Shown: positions 7,676 to 15,181 of the stretch, in pieces
Position numbering within the stretch: the stretch's first letter is position 1
How the letters are laid out: every line of letters starts with the position of its first letter
Source: SIG603 sp964370405
GTDB taxonomy: Bacteria; Bacillota; Clostridia; Oscillospirales; Acutalibacteraceae
Assembly (NCBI GenBank): GCA_964370405.1
Contig: CAYJJB010000009.1
Span: 1 to 34,233, forward strand
Direction: 5' to 3'
DNA: 34,233 bases
Translations under genes and position numbers: made by a program
The notes under the pieces: model-generated
The model's input: the letters and a program-made list of their open reading frames with translations, nothing else
Databases searched by the model: none
Told to the model about the DNA's origin: nothing

Positions 7676-8416
7676 TTACATTGCCATTCCGCCGTCAACT
7701 CTTAGCACTTCACCTGTTATGTAAGAAGCTTCGTCACTTACAAGGAAAGCCACGGCATTTGCGATATCATCAGGTGTACCCATACGTTTTGTAGGTAGAC
7801 CAACCATTAAATCGTTGTCTTCTGAAATATTTGCTGTCATATCTGTTTTAATAAAACCAGGTGCTACGGCATTGCAGTTAACATTTCTTTGTGCAAGCTC
7901 ACGTGCAACAGATTTTGTAAGACCTATAAGTCCTGCTTTTGATGCAGAATAGTTTGTTTGTCCTGCATTTCCCATCATGCCTGAAACAGAAGAAATGTTT
8001 ACAATTTTACCACTTTTTCTTCTTATGAAACCTTGGTAACAAGCTTTAATCATGTTAAATGCACCTTTTAGATTTATGTCTAAAACTAAATCCCAGTCGG
8101 CATCTTTCATAGTAAGCATAAGACCATCTCTTGTAACACCTGCGTTGTTAATTAAAATGTCAACTCCGCCAAAATCTTTAATTACTTGTTTTACAACTGC
8201 TTTTGTTTCGTCCATGCTTGAAACGTCACAGCGGTAAAATGCTGCTTTTACACCTAAAGCTTCAATTTCAGCTAAAGCTTTGTCTGCATCTTCTTGTGAA
8301 CCAACACATAGTACGGCAATATTTGCTCCTTGTGAAGCAAGTTTTAAAGCAATTGCTTTACCAATTCCTCTTGTAGCACCAGTTACTATTGCATTTTTTT
8401 CTTTTAAATTTATCAT
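7676..8416 (-). CDS. fabG: 3-oxoacyl-ACP reductase FabG
   Basis: FabG is a short-chain dehydrogenase that reduces 3-ketoacyl-ACP with NADPH. It has the nucleotide-binding TGATRGIG motif (12-19), the NNAG motif (90-93) and the catalytic Ser143, Tyr156 and Lys160 in ISSVSG and YSASK. The C-terminus ends ITGEVLRVDGGMAM, typical of FabG. At 246 residues it is full length. Its ATG overlaps the fabD stop in an ATGA arrangement, implying translational coupling. Confidence 0.96.
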   Translation of the reverse strand: MINLKEKNAIVTGATRGIGKAIALKLASQGANIAVLCVGSQEDADKALAEIEALGVKAAFYRCDVSSMDETKAVVKQVIKDFGGVDILINNAGVTRDGLMLTMKDADWDLVLDINLKGAFNMIKACYQGFIRRKSGKIVNISSVSGMMGNAGQTNYSASKAGLIGLTKSVARELAQRNVNCNAVAPGFIKTDMTANISEDNDLMVGLPTKRMGTPDDIANAVAFLVSDEASYITGEVLRVDGGMAM

Positions 8417-9327
8417 TTTTTTATCTCCTCTATAGTTTTATTTAAACTGTCTATATCTTCCACATTAAATACTTTTACGGTTTTATCAGTCTTTTTAATT
8501 AAACCGCTAAGAGTTTTGCCAGCTCCCACTTCTATAAAAGTGTCAACACCGTCTTTTATCATGTCTTCAACTATTTCCTGCCATCTTACAGGGTTTGACA
8601 TTTGTTTTATAACAAGCTCTTCCCCGTTTTCATCATAAAGCTTTGCTGTATAGTTTGAGTAAATAGGTGTTGTGGCTTTATTAAATGAGTAATTTTTAAG
8701 CTCATTAGTTAACTTTTCACATGCACCGCTCATAAATGGTGAGTGGAAAGCGCCGCTCACATTTAAAATCATTGCACGGCCTTTAAGAGAAGTAACCTCT
8801 TTTGCAAATTCTTCAATTTGCGCTTTGTCGCCCGCCACAACTATTTGACCGGGACAGTTAAAGTTTACGGGATATACCTCGCTAAATTTCTCACAAATCT
8901 CTAAAACCTGCTCTTTAGAAAGTTTTAGTATTGCCGCCATACCACCTGGATTTTCTTGTGTGGCTTCTTCCATAAACTGTGCTCTTTTTAAGACAAGTGA
9001 AAATGCGTCTTCATCGCTTAACACTCCGCTAAAAGCCAGTGCTGGAATTTCTCCTAAAGAAAAGCCTGCTACAACATCTGCTTTTACTCCGTTTTCTTCT
9101 AAAGCCTTAGCCGCTGCCAAATCAACGCAAAACAGTGAAGGTTGAGTGTTTACTGTACGGCTTAAAACATCAAGCTGGGCCTCGAAGCAAATTTCTTTTA
9201 AGTCTGTCTTTTTACTTTGTGCCATGTCAAAAATGGTTTTTGCAGCCGCAGAGTTTTCATAAAGGCTTTTTCCCATGCCTTGGTACTGCGCACCTTGGCC
9301 TGAAAATACAAATGCTATTTTACCCAT
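8413..9327 (-). CDS. fabD: Malonyl-CoA:ACP transacylase FabD
   Basis: FabD moves the malonyl group from CoA to acyl carrier protein. It shows the N-terminal FSGQGAQYQGMGK motif, the nucleophile Ser90 in GFSLGE (the common form is GHSLGE) and His195 in SGAFHSPFM. Length is 304 residues, normal for the family. The ATG is preceded by AAAGGGGAT. The stop overlaps fabG by 4 bases. Only 18 bases separate it from fabH, so the acpP and fabK genes often placed here in Clostridia are missing. Confidence 0.95.
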   Translation of the reverse strand: MGKIAFVFSGQGAQYQGMGKSLYENSAAAKTIFDMAQSKKTDLKEICFEAQLDVLSRTVNTQPSLFCVDLAAAKALEENGVKADVVAGFSLGEIPALAFSGVLSDEDAFSLVLKRAQFMEEATQENPGGMAAILKLSKEQVLEICEKFSEVYPVNFNCPGQIVVAGDKAQIEEFAKEVTSLKGRAMILNVSGAFHSPFMSGACEKLTNELKNYSFNKATTPIYSNYTAKLYDENGEELVIKQMSNPVRWQEIVEDMIKDGVDTFIEVGAGKTLSGLIKKTDKTVKVFNVEDIDSLNKTIEEIKK

Positions 9328-9345
9328 ATATTTATATCCCCTTTC

Positions 9346-10305
9346 TTACCAAACAAGCACACATGCCGCACTGCAAAGTCCTGCGCCAAAAGCTGAAATG
9401 ACGAGCTTATCGCCTTTTTTCAGTTTTCCACTTTTGCTAACTTCATCTAAAAGTATTGCAACGCTTGCCGCTGATGTATTACCTGTTTTTTCTATATTAG
9501 AACAGAATTTCTCAGGAGAAATACTTGTTCTTTTTGCCGCTTCGTTAATTATTCTAATATTTGCTTGATGAGGTATTACAAGTTTTATATCATCATCTGT
9601 CACATTTGCTTTTTCCATAACACTTTGTATGTCACGTGACATTGCATTTACAGCAAATTTATATGTTTCTTTACCATTCATTCTTATTGCAGTTAAATCT
9701 ACTTTATCACCCTCATAAAATGGTGATGTACCTGTTACTGATGGAGCTGACAGAACTTCATTCTCGCCATAGCTGTGTATTTCGCAAGATAATAGGTTGT
9801 CTGCGTTTCCGTCTACCACCATAGCACCTGCACCGTCTGCAAAAATTATGCAAGTGTTTCTGTCTGTCCAGTCAACAATACCTGATAGTCTTTCGGCACC
9901 AATTATAAGTATTTTCATGTTAGGGTTAAGTGCAAGTTGTGCTGCCGCCATTTGCATTGTAAACACAAATCCACTGCATGCCGCACCGATATCAAATGAT
10001 GGACAAGTTGCACCTAGTCTGTTTTGTACCATGCAAGCAACTGATGGAGTTGCATAGTTTGATGATATTGTTGCAACAATTATCATGTCAAGCTCATCTG
10101 CACTGACACCGCTTTCTTCTAAAGCTTTTTGAGCGGCATAAAATGCCATGTCTTCTGTTGTGTCATTAATAGAAATGTTGCGAGCTTTAATTCCAACTCT
10201 TTTTGTTATCCATTCATCACTGGTTTCCACAAATTTTGACAAATCTTCATTTGTTACGCTATTAGGTGGCACATAGCAACCTGTTCCAAGTACATTAAAT
10301 TTCAT
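9346..10305 (-). CDS. fabH: Beta-ketoacyl-ACP synthase III FabH
   Basis: FabH starts fatty-acid synthesis by condensing an acyl-CoA primer with malonyl-ACP. The thiolase-fold catalytic triad is intact: Cys110 in DIGAACSGF, His246 in VIPHQANIRI and Asn276 in KTGNTSAAS. Length is 319 residues. The first codons overlap the end of the MarR-type regulator gene by 11 bases, so the two are cotranscribed and probably coupled. Straight versus branched primer preference cannot be judged from sequence alone. Confidence 0.95.
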   Translation of the reverse strand: MKFNVLGTGCYVPPNSVTNEDLSKFVETSDEWITKRVGIKARNISINDTTEDMAFYAAQKALEESGVSADELDMIIVATISSNYATPSVACMVQNRLGATCPSFDIGAACSGFVFTMQMAAAQLALNPNMKILIIGAERLSGIVDWTDRNTCIIFADGAGAMVVDGNADNLLSCEIHSYGENEVLSAPSVTGTSPFYEGDKVDLTAIRMNGKETYKFAVNAMSRDIQSVMEKANVTDDDIKLVIPHQANIRIINEAAKRTSISPEKFCSNIEKTGNTSAASVAILLDEVSKSGKLKKGDKLVISAFGAGLCSAACVLVW

Positions 10306-10789
10306 TAGTATTTACCCTTTCTGCGTCTATGACGTCTTCGGTATTTTCTTTTGCCGCATTTGATAAGCTAATATTTACTTTATCAAGTGCCAGTTTTAAT
10401 ATTTCTCGCTCTTCTTTACTCAAATTTTCTCCAACATTTGAAAGAGCGCTCATTTGAAGCCTGTTGTGGATTTCAAAAACCCTTTGTCCCATAACCGTAA
10501 GACAAACTTTTACCACCCTGCCATCATGACTTGAATTTTCTTTTTTTAAATACCCTTTTTTTGCAAGCTTTCCTACAGCCACGGTCGCTGAAGGTCTTGT
10601 TATAGATAAAAGCTGTGCTATATCACTTACTGTAATGCCGTCTTCATGTCTGCTTAAAAGTGCAATTAAATGTATTTCACTTAAAGTAAAATTTAAATTA
10701 CCTTGTTTTAACGTATTCTCTTCAAGACGGACCATGTTTTTATGAACGTCAGAAAGTTTTTGGCTTAATTGTTGTTGAAAAGTTACCAT
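10295..10789 (-). CDS. MarR-family regulator heading the fatty-acid operon (FabT-like)
   Basis: This 164-residue winged-helix protein has the MarR layout: an N-terminal dimerisation helix, a helix-turn-helix around LSEIHLIALLSRHEDGITVSDIAQLLSITRPSATVAVGKLAKKGYL, a wing with SSHDGRVVKVCLT, and a C-terminal dimerisation helix. By position it corresponds to FabT, the MarR-type repressor of fab operons in streptococci and lactococci whose corepressor is acyl-ACP. The assignment as the fab regulator rests on context: first gene of the operon, overlapping fabH, with a perfect palindrome between its promoter and start. Orthology to FabT is not proven. It has a C-terminal tail of about 20 residues beyond the dimerisation helix. 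Confidence 0.85.
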   Translation of the reverse strand: MVTFQQQLSQKLSDVHKNMVRLEENTLKQGNLNFTLSEIHLIALLSRHEDGITVSDIAQLLSITRPSATVAVGKLAKKGYLKKENSSHDGRVVKVCLTVMGQRVFEIHNRLQMSALSNVGENLSKEEREILKLALDKVNISLSNAAKENTEDVIDAERVNTNEI

Positions 10790-10809
10790 AAAAATGTCCC
10801 CCTTAAATT

Positions 10810-10830
10810 AATTAGTTAGTCTAACTAGTT
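10810..10830 (-). promoter_or_regulatory. Candidate operator of the fab operon
   Basis: TAGTTAGTCTAACTA (10813-10827) is a perfect 7+1+7 palindrome, extended to 21 bases with one mismatched pair. It begins 3 bases downstream of the -10 element and covers the predicted transcription start, an ideal position for repression by the MarR protein. The sequence differs from the FabT box known in streptococci. Confidence 0.65.
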
Positions 10831-10833
10831 TGT

Positions 10834-10862
10834 ATTTTATCATGCACTTTAAAAAAAGTCAA
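10834..10862 (-). promoter_or_regulatory. Sigma-A promoter of the fab/acc operon
   Basis: On the minus strand TTGACT (10857-10862) and TAAAAT (10834-10839) are separated by 17 bases. It is the only good promoter upstream of the MarR gene. Confidence 0.8.
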
Positions 10863-10879
10863 ACATTTTATAATTTAGC

Positions 10880-10908
10880 TTGTAATTTCCTTAGTTTTCT
10901 GATAATAT
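10880..10908 (+). promoter_or_regulatory. Sigma-A promoter of pnp
   Basis: TTGTAA (10880-10885), a 17-base spacer and TAATAT (10903-10908). The transcript would have a leader of about 118 bases. It is divergent from the fab promoter, with the two -35 boxes 17 bases apart. Confidence 0.7.
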
Positions 10909-10918
10909 GAAGTGTAGA

Positions 10919-11006
10919 CCGCAGTTTAGCAGTGAAACGAGAACAAACGCAAAATTTGTTTTGGTTTTATTGTTAAACAGCGGAAAAGACAATCTGCAAA
11001 ACGCAG
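10919..11006 (+). promoter_or_regulatory. Structured 5' leader of pnp
   Basis: The arms around CCGCAGTTTAGCA (10919-10931) and TGTTAAACAGCGG (10971-10983) pair over most of their length. They enclose an inner hairpin AACAAA/TTTGTT (10942-10960), and a small CTGC-GCAG hairpin follows (10994-11006). In E. coli the pnp leader is a hairpin used for RNase III/PNPase autoregulation. A similar role here is inferred from position and fold only. Confidence 0.5.
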
Positions 11007-11033
11007 GAAAGAATATAGAAATGGAGTATTATT

Positions 11034-13211
11034 ATGTTTGAAAATTTTAAGGTTTTTGAAACCGAATTTGCTGGCAGACCACTAGTGGTTGAAACTGGCA
11101 AAATGGCACAACTTGCAAACGGCCAGTGCCTTATTCGCTATGGCGAAACTAGCGTGCATGTGGCAATTACAGCCTCTGCAAAACCAAGAGATGGAATTGA
11201 CTTTTTCCCATTATCAGTTGATTTTGAGGAAAAACTTTACTCAGTAGGTAAAATTCCCGGTTCATTTTTAAAAAGAGAGGGTCGTCCAACAGACAAAGCA
11301 GTGCTTGTTTGCCGTATGATAGACAGACCAATTAGACCTCTTTTCCCAAAAGACATGAGAAACGACGTGTGCATAGTGTGCACAGTTATGTCAGTTGATC
11401 AAGACTGCTCACCTGAAATTGCTGCTATGGTAGGTACATCTTTAGCGCTTTCAATTTCTGATATCCCATGGAATGGCCCTATTAGTGGTGTATCTGTTGG
11501 ACTAGTCGACGGAAAATTTGTTTTAAACCCAAATGCAGCTGAGAGAAAAGTGTCAGAAATGGCAGTTACAGTTGCTTCAACTTCTGACAGAATAGCAATG
11601 ATAGAAGCAGGCGCTAACGAAGTGTCTGATGAAGATATGTATGATGCTATTATGGCAGGACATGAAGAAAACCAAAAAATCATTAAATTTATTGAAGACA
11701 TCACAAAAGAGATAGGAAAAGAGAAATTCTCTTACCCATCAAACGAGCCTGATGCTGATATGTTTAATGCTGTTAAAGATTTTACTATTGAAGACATTAA
11801 GTTAGCACTTGATACAGATGATAAAACTGTAAGAGATGAAAGACTTAAACCAATATACGAAAAAGCACACGAAAAATTTGCAGAAATTTATCCAGACCAA
11901 GCTGGTAAAATTGATGAGTGCCTATACAAAACACAAAAATACGTTGTAAGACGTTGGTTACTTGATGAGCAAAAACGTGTTGACGGCAGAGGCATGGACG
12001 AAATTCGTCCGCTAAACTCACAAGTTGACTTGCTTCCAAGAGTTCATGGCTCAGGTATGTTTACAAGAGGTCAAACTCAAGTTTTAACTATTGCAACTTT
12101 AGGCTCTATTAGAGATAACCAACTTTTAGATGGTATTGATGATGAAGAGTCAAAAAGATATATTCACCACTACAACTTCCCATCATACTCAGTTGGTGAA
12201 GCTAGACCATCAAGAGGTCCTGGTAGACGTGAAGTAGGTCATGGTGCACTTGCAGAGAGAGCGCTTTTACCTGTTATTCCAGAAGTTGAGGACTTCCCAT
12301 ACACAATTAGACTTGTATCAGAAGTTTTATCTTCAAACGGTTCAACATCACAAGGTGCTATATGCGGTTCAACACTTGCTCTAATGGCAGCTGGCGTTCC
12401 AATTAAATCACCTGTTGCAGGTATTTCTTGTGGACTTATCACAGAAGGCGACAGATGGATGACTATGGTTGATATTCAAGGCCTAGAAGATTTCTTTGGC
12501 GACATGGACTTTAAAGTTGCAGGTTCTAAAAAAGGTATCACAGCTATTCAAATGGATCTTAAAATTACAGGTCTTACACCTGAAATGATTAAAGAAGCAT
12601 TCGAGAAAACAAAACTTGCAAGAGAATATATACTAGACGACGTTATGCTTCCTGTAATTAATGCACCACGTGAAGAGCTTTCTGAGTATGCACCAAAAAT
12701 GCTTTCTACTATGGTTCCTGTTGATAAAATTAGAGAAGTTATAGGCTCTGGCGGTAAAGTAATTCAAAAAATATGTGCAGAGTGCGAAGTTAAAGTTGAC
12801 ATTGAAGACGACGGAAAATGCTTTGTTTCTGGCATAAATATAGACAACTGTCGCCGTGCTATGGACATTATTGACACAATAATTAATGACCCAGAAGCTG
12901 GTTCTTACTACACAGGCAAAGTAACAAGAATTATGGACTTTGGCGCATTTGTTGAAATTGCACCGGGTAAAGAAGGACTTGTTCATATATCAAGACTTGA
13001 CATAAAAAGAACAGATAAAGTAACTGATGTTGTAGATGTTGGCGATGTTATTAAAGTTAAAGTTTTAGAAGTTGATGAAAAAGGCAGATTAAATCTTTCA
13101 AGAAGAGATGCCTTAATCGACTTAGACGGTGCAGTGCCTGAAAATACAATTTCAGACGCACCAAGAAAACCAGCTCCAAGAAGAGATGGTTTTAGAAGAG
13201 ATAGACATTAA
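11034..13211 (+). CDS. pnp: Polyribonucleotide nucleotidyltransferase (PNPase)
   Basis: PNPase is a phosphorolytic 3'-to-5' exoribonuclease of the RNA degradation machinery. Domains in order are the first RNase PH core (about 10-145), a helical linker, the second RNase PH core (about 312-500) with the catalytic GDMDFKVAG segment (Asp490, Asp492), a KH domain with the GSGG loop (571-574) and an S1 RNA-binding domain (about 625-693). A short basic tail rich in Arg and Pro ends the 725-residue protein. The ATG follows GGAG. In many bacteria pnp follows rpsO; here it has its own promoter and a structured leader. A terminator hairpin follows the stop. Confidence 0.97.
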   Translation: MFENFKVFETEFAGRPLVVETGKMAQLANGQCLIRYGETSVHVAITASAKPRDGIDFFPLSVDFEEKLYSVGKIPGSFLKREGRPTDKAVLVCRMIDRPIRPLFPKDMRNDVCIVCTVMSVDQDCSPEIAAMVGTSLALSISDIPWNGPISGVSVGLVDGKFVLNPNAAERKVSEMAVTVASTSDRIAMIEAGANEVSDEDMYDAIMAGHEENQKIIKFIEDITKEIGKEKFSYPSNEPDADMFNAVKDFTIEDIKLALDTDDKTVRDERLKPIYEKAHEKFAEIYPDQAGKIDECLYKTQKYVVRRWLLDEQKRVDGRGMDEIRPLNSQVDLLPRVHGSGMFTRGQTQVLTIATLGSIRDNQLLDGIDDEESKRYIHHYNFPSYSVGEARPSRGPGRREVGHGALAERALLPVIPEVEDFPYTIRLVSEVLSSNGSTSQGAICGSTLALMAAGVPIKSPVAGISCGLITEGDRWMTMVDIQGLEDFFGDMDFKVAGSKKGITAIQMDLKITGLTPEMIKEAFEKTKLAREYILDDVMLPVINAPREELSEYAPKMLSTMVPVDKIREVIGSGGKVIQKICAECEVKVDIEDDGKCFVSGINIDNCRRAMDIIDTIINDPEAGSYYTGKVTRIMDFGAFVEIAPGKEGLVHISRLDIKRTDKVTDVVDVGDVIKVKVLEVDEKGRLNLSRRDALIDLDGAVPENTISDAPRKPAPRRDGFRRDRH

Positions 13212-13222
13212 TTTAGTTAAGT

Positions 13223-13265
13223 TTGTCCTAAACAGCATATTTTGCTGCTTAGGACTTTCTTTTTA
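13223..13265 (+). terminator. Intrinsic terminator of pnp
   Basis: Arms GTCCTAAACAGCA and TGCTGCTTAGGAC pair apart from one mismatch, with a 5-base loop, and are followed by TTTCTTTTT. It ends just before the proS ribosome binding site. proS is therefore either reached by readthrough or served by a promoter I could not pick out. Confidence 0.85.
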
Positions 13266-13277
13266 AGGAGTATTAAT

Positions 13278-15005
13278 ATGAAATTAGCAAATTTAGTGGG
13301 CGAGCGCTTTAAAGAAAAGCCAGCCGACTGCGTTATTGACAGCCATGCATTTATGGTGCGTGGTGCATATATTAAAAATGTGGCAAATGGAATTTACTCA
13401 TCATACACACCAATGAAACGCATAGCAAAAAAGATTGAGCAAATTATTAGAGAAGAAATGGACAACATTGACGGACAAGAGGTTTCTTTCCCTGTTGTTT
13501 TACCTGCAAGTTTGTGGGAAGAGTCAGGCAGATATGACTCTGTTGGTAATGAGCTTTTAAGGTTTGAGGACAGAAATAATGCAAAGATGATTCTTGGTAT
13601 GACACATGAAGAAGCCTCAGTTCATCTTGTAAAAGAGTACGGCCAAACTTACTCAAAATATCCATTCATGATATACCAAATACAAACAAAATTCCGTGAC
13701 GAAGCAAGACCACGTGCAGGGCTTATTCGTGTGCGTGAGTTTACAATGAAAGACGCATATTCATTTCATACTTCTCAAGAAGATTTAGAGGAGTACTATG
13801 CAAAATGCCACAAGGCATATGAGCGAATTTTTGCAAGAGCAGGCATACCAGAGGTTGTGTCTGTTGCATCAGATGCAGGAATGATGGGCGGTAATATGTC
13901 GCACGAATTCATGCTTTTGTCACCTGTGGGTGAGGACAGCGTTGTAACTTGCTCTTGTGGATTTAGGGCAAACATGGAAGCAACTGAGAATATTACAGAC
14001 TTTGTAAAAGATGAAAATAGTGAAGAGTTAACATGTGTAAGCACACCAAATGTCGCAAGCATTGAAGAGCTTTGCTCATTTTTTAACATTACAGCAGACA
14101 AAACTTGTAAGGCAGTAGTGTATCAAAAGGCAGAAGATTTAAGTTATGTTGTGTTATTTATTAGAGGCGATTATGAGGTAAATGAAGCTAAACTTAAAAA
14201 AATTGTGGGTGGCGAAATTATTCCAGCGACAATTGATGAAAACAGTGGTTTAGTTGCGGGTTATATAGGCGCTGCAAATCTTGATGAAAAACTGACTGTG
14301 CTTTATGATGTAACACTTAAAAACACAAATAATTTAGTAACTGGCGCAAATAAAGAGGGATACCATTATACTGGGTTTGACATAGACAGAGATGTATCTG
14401 ATGTAAGCTTTGTTGATGTATCAAAGGTTATAAGTGGTGGAATTTGCCCTACTTGTAAGCAAAAGACGCTTGAAATTAGCCGTGGTATTGAGGTTGGAAA
14501 CATATTCCAACTGGGCACAAAATATACAAAATCTATGAATATGACGTACACTGATAAAAATGGTAAGGGCAATTACCCAATAATGGGTTGCTATGGAGTT
14601 GGTGTGGGCAGACTTGCGGCATCAGTTTGTGAGGCACGCCACGATAACTATGGCCCTATTTGGCCTGTGTCTATTGCGCCTTGGCAAGTTCATTTATGTG
14701 CTGTAAAATCGACAGATGAAAATGTGCGAAAAGTTGCTGATGATATTTATGAAAGCCTTAAAAACCGTGGAATAGAAGTAATTTTTGATGACAGAGCATC
14801 AGTAAGTGCAGGAGTAATGTTTGCCGATGCCGACCTTTTAGGCGTACCTGTTAGAATTATAGTAAGTCCACGTAATTTAAAAGAAAACTGCTGCGAAGTT
14901 AAAACACGTGATAAATCTGTTATGGAAAATGTTGCAGTTGAAAACTGTGTGGATAGAGCAGAGGAAATTTTGAATAAACTAATTGCAGATGCAAAAGTAA
15001 AATAA
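13278..15005 (+). CDS. proS: Prolyl-tRNA synthetase (bacterial type)
   Basis: ProRS charges tRNA-Pro with proline in the cytoplasm. Class II motifs are visible: motif 2 around FRDEARPRAGLIRVREF, motif 3 in GCYGVGVGRLAAS, and the C-terminal anticodon-binding domain. Between motifs 2 and 3 lies the long insertion typical of bacterial-type ProRS, which usually edits mischarged Ala-tRNA-Pro, plus cysteine pairs CSC and CPTC. I chose the ATG at 13278 (MKLANLVGERF) because AAGGAG sits 7 bases before it. A longer reading from 13242 would start inside the pnp terminator. The 575-residue length matches the family. No T-box precedes the gene. Confidence 0.96.
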   Translation: MKLANLVGERFKEKPADCVIDSHAFMVRGAYIKNVANGIYSSYTPMKRIAKKIEQIIREEMDNIDGQEVSFPVVLPASLWEESGRYDSVGNELLRFEDRNNAKMILGMTHEEASVHLVKEYGQTYSKYPFMIYQIQTKFRDEARPRAGLIRVREFTMKDAYSFHTSQEDLEEYYAKCHKAYERIFARAGIPEVVSVASDAGMMGGNMSHEFMLLSPVGEDSVVTCSCGFRANMEATENITDFVKDENSEELTCVSTPNVASIEELCSFFNITADKTCKAVVYQKAEDLSYVVLFIRGDYEVNEAKLKKIVGGEIIPATIDENSGLVAGYIGAANLDEKLTVLYDVTLKNTNNLVTGANKEGYHYTGFDIDRDVSDVSFVDVSKVISGGICPTCKQKTLEISRGIEVGNIFQLGTKYTKSMNMTYTDKNGKGNYPIMGCYGVGVGRLAASVCEARHDNYGPIWPVSIAPWQVHLCAVKSTDENVRKVADDIYESLKNRGIEVIFDDRASVSAGVMFADADLLGVPVRIIVSPRNLKENCCEVKTRDKSVMENVAVENCVDRAEEILNKLIADAKVK

Positions 15006-15033
15006 AGTTAAATGATATAATTTAAAATTTTTT

Positions 15034-15095
15034 GGGGGCAGCGTCCTCGACTTCTCGAAAAAAATTAGTAACGAGTTGTCGCAGAGGCTGTCCTT
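15034..15095 (+). repeat. Long imperfect GC-rich hairpin between proS and mnmE
   Basis: GGGGGCAGC at 15034 pairs, with wobbles, with GCTGTCCTT at 15087-15095. The inner stems CGAC/GTCG and CTCG/CGAG (15048-15082) continue the same helix across small mismatched loops. The block is markedly more GC-rich than the AT-rich DNA around it and is followed by ATTTTCATTT. It could be the proS terminator, a structured RNA element or a degenerate intergenic repeat. Confidence 0.55.
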
Positions 15096-15120
15096 ATTTT
15101 CATTTAGTTCTAAATAGAAC

Positions 15121-15149
15121 TTGAAAAAATGTGTGAAAAGTAGTAAAAT
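15121..15149 (+). promoter_or_regulatory. Sigma-A promoter of mnmE
   Basis: TTGAAA (15121-15126), a 17-base spacer and TAAAAT (15144-15149), about 33 bases before the mnmE ATG. The palindrome AGTTCTAAATAGAACT (15106-15121) abuts the -35 box. Confidence 0.7.
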
Positions 15150-15181
15150 TATTATATATGTGATTGAAACGGAGTTTATTT

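Noticed and set aside
10295..10789. Calling the MarR regulator fabT outright
   Set aside because: Position fits, but the operator differs from the known FabT box and orthology cannot be tested here.
12633..12986. Minus-strand 117-codon frame inside pnp
   Set aside because: It is a shadow of the conserved KH/S1 coding region, with no ribosome binding site and no recognisable protein pattern.
13242..13277. Longer proS start with 12 extra residues
   Set aside because: Those codons lie in the pnp terminator, and the ribosome binding site AAGGAG is directly before the ATG at 13278.
15006..15181. T-box or other tRNA-sensing leader near proS
   Set aside because: No T-box sequence or specifier hairpin is visible before proS; the structured block here is downstream of it.
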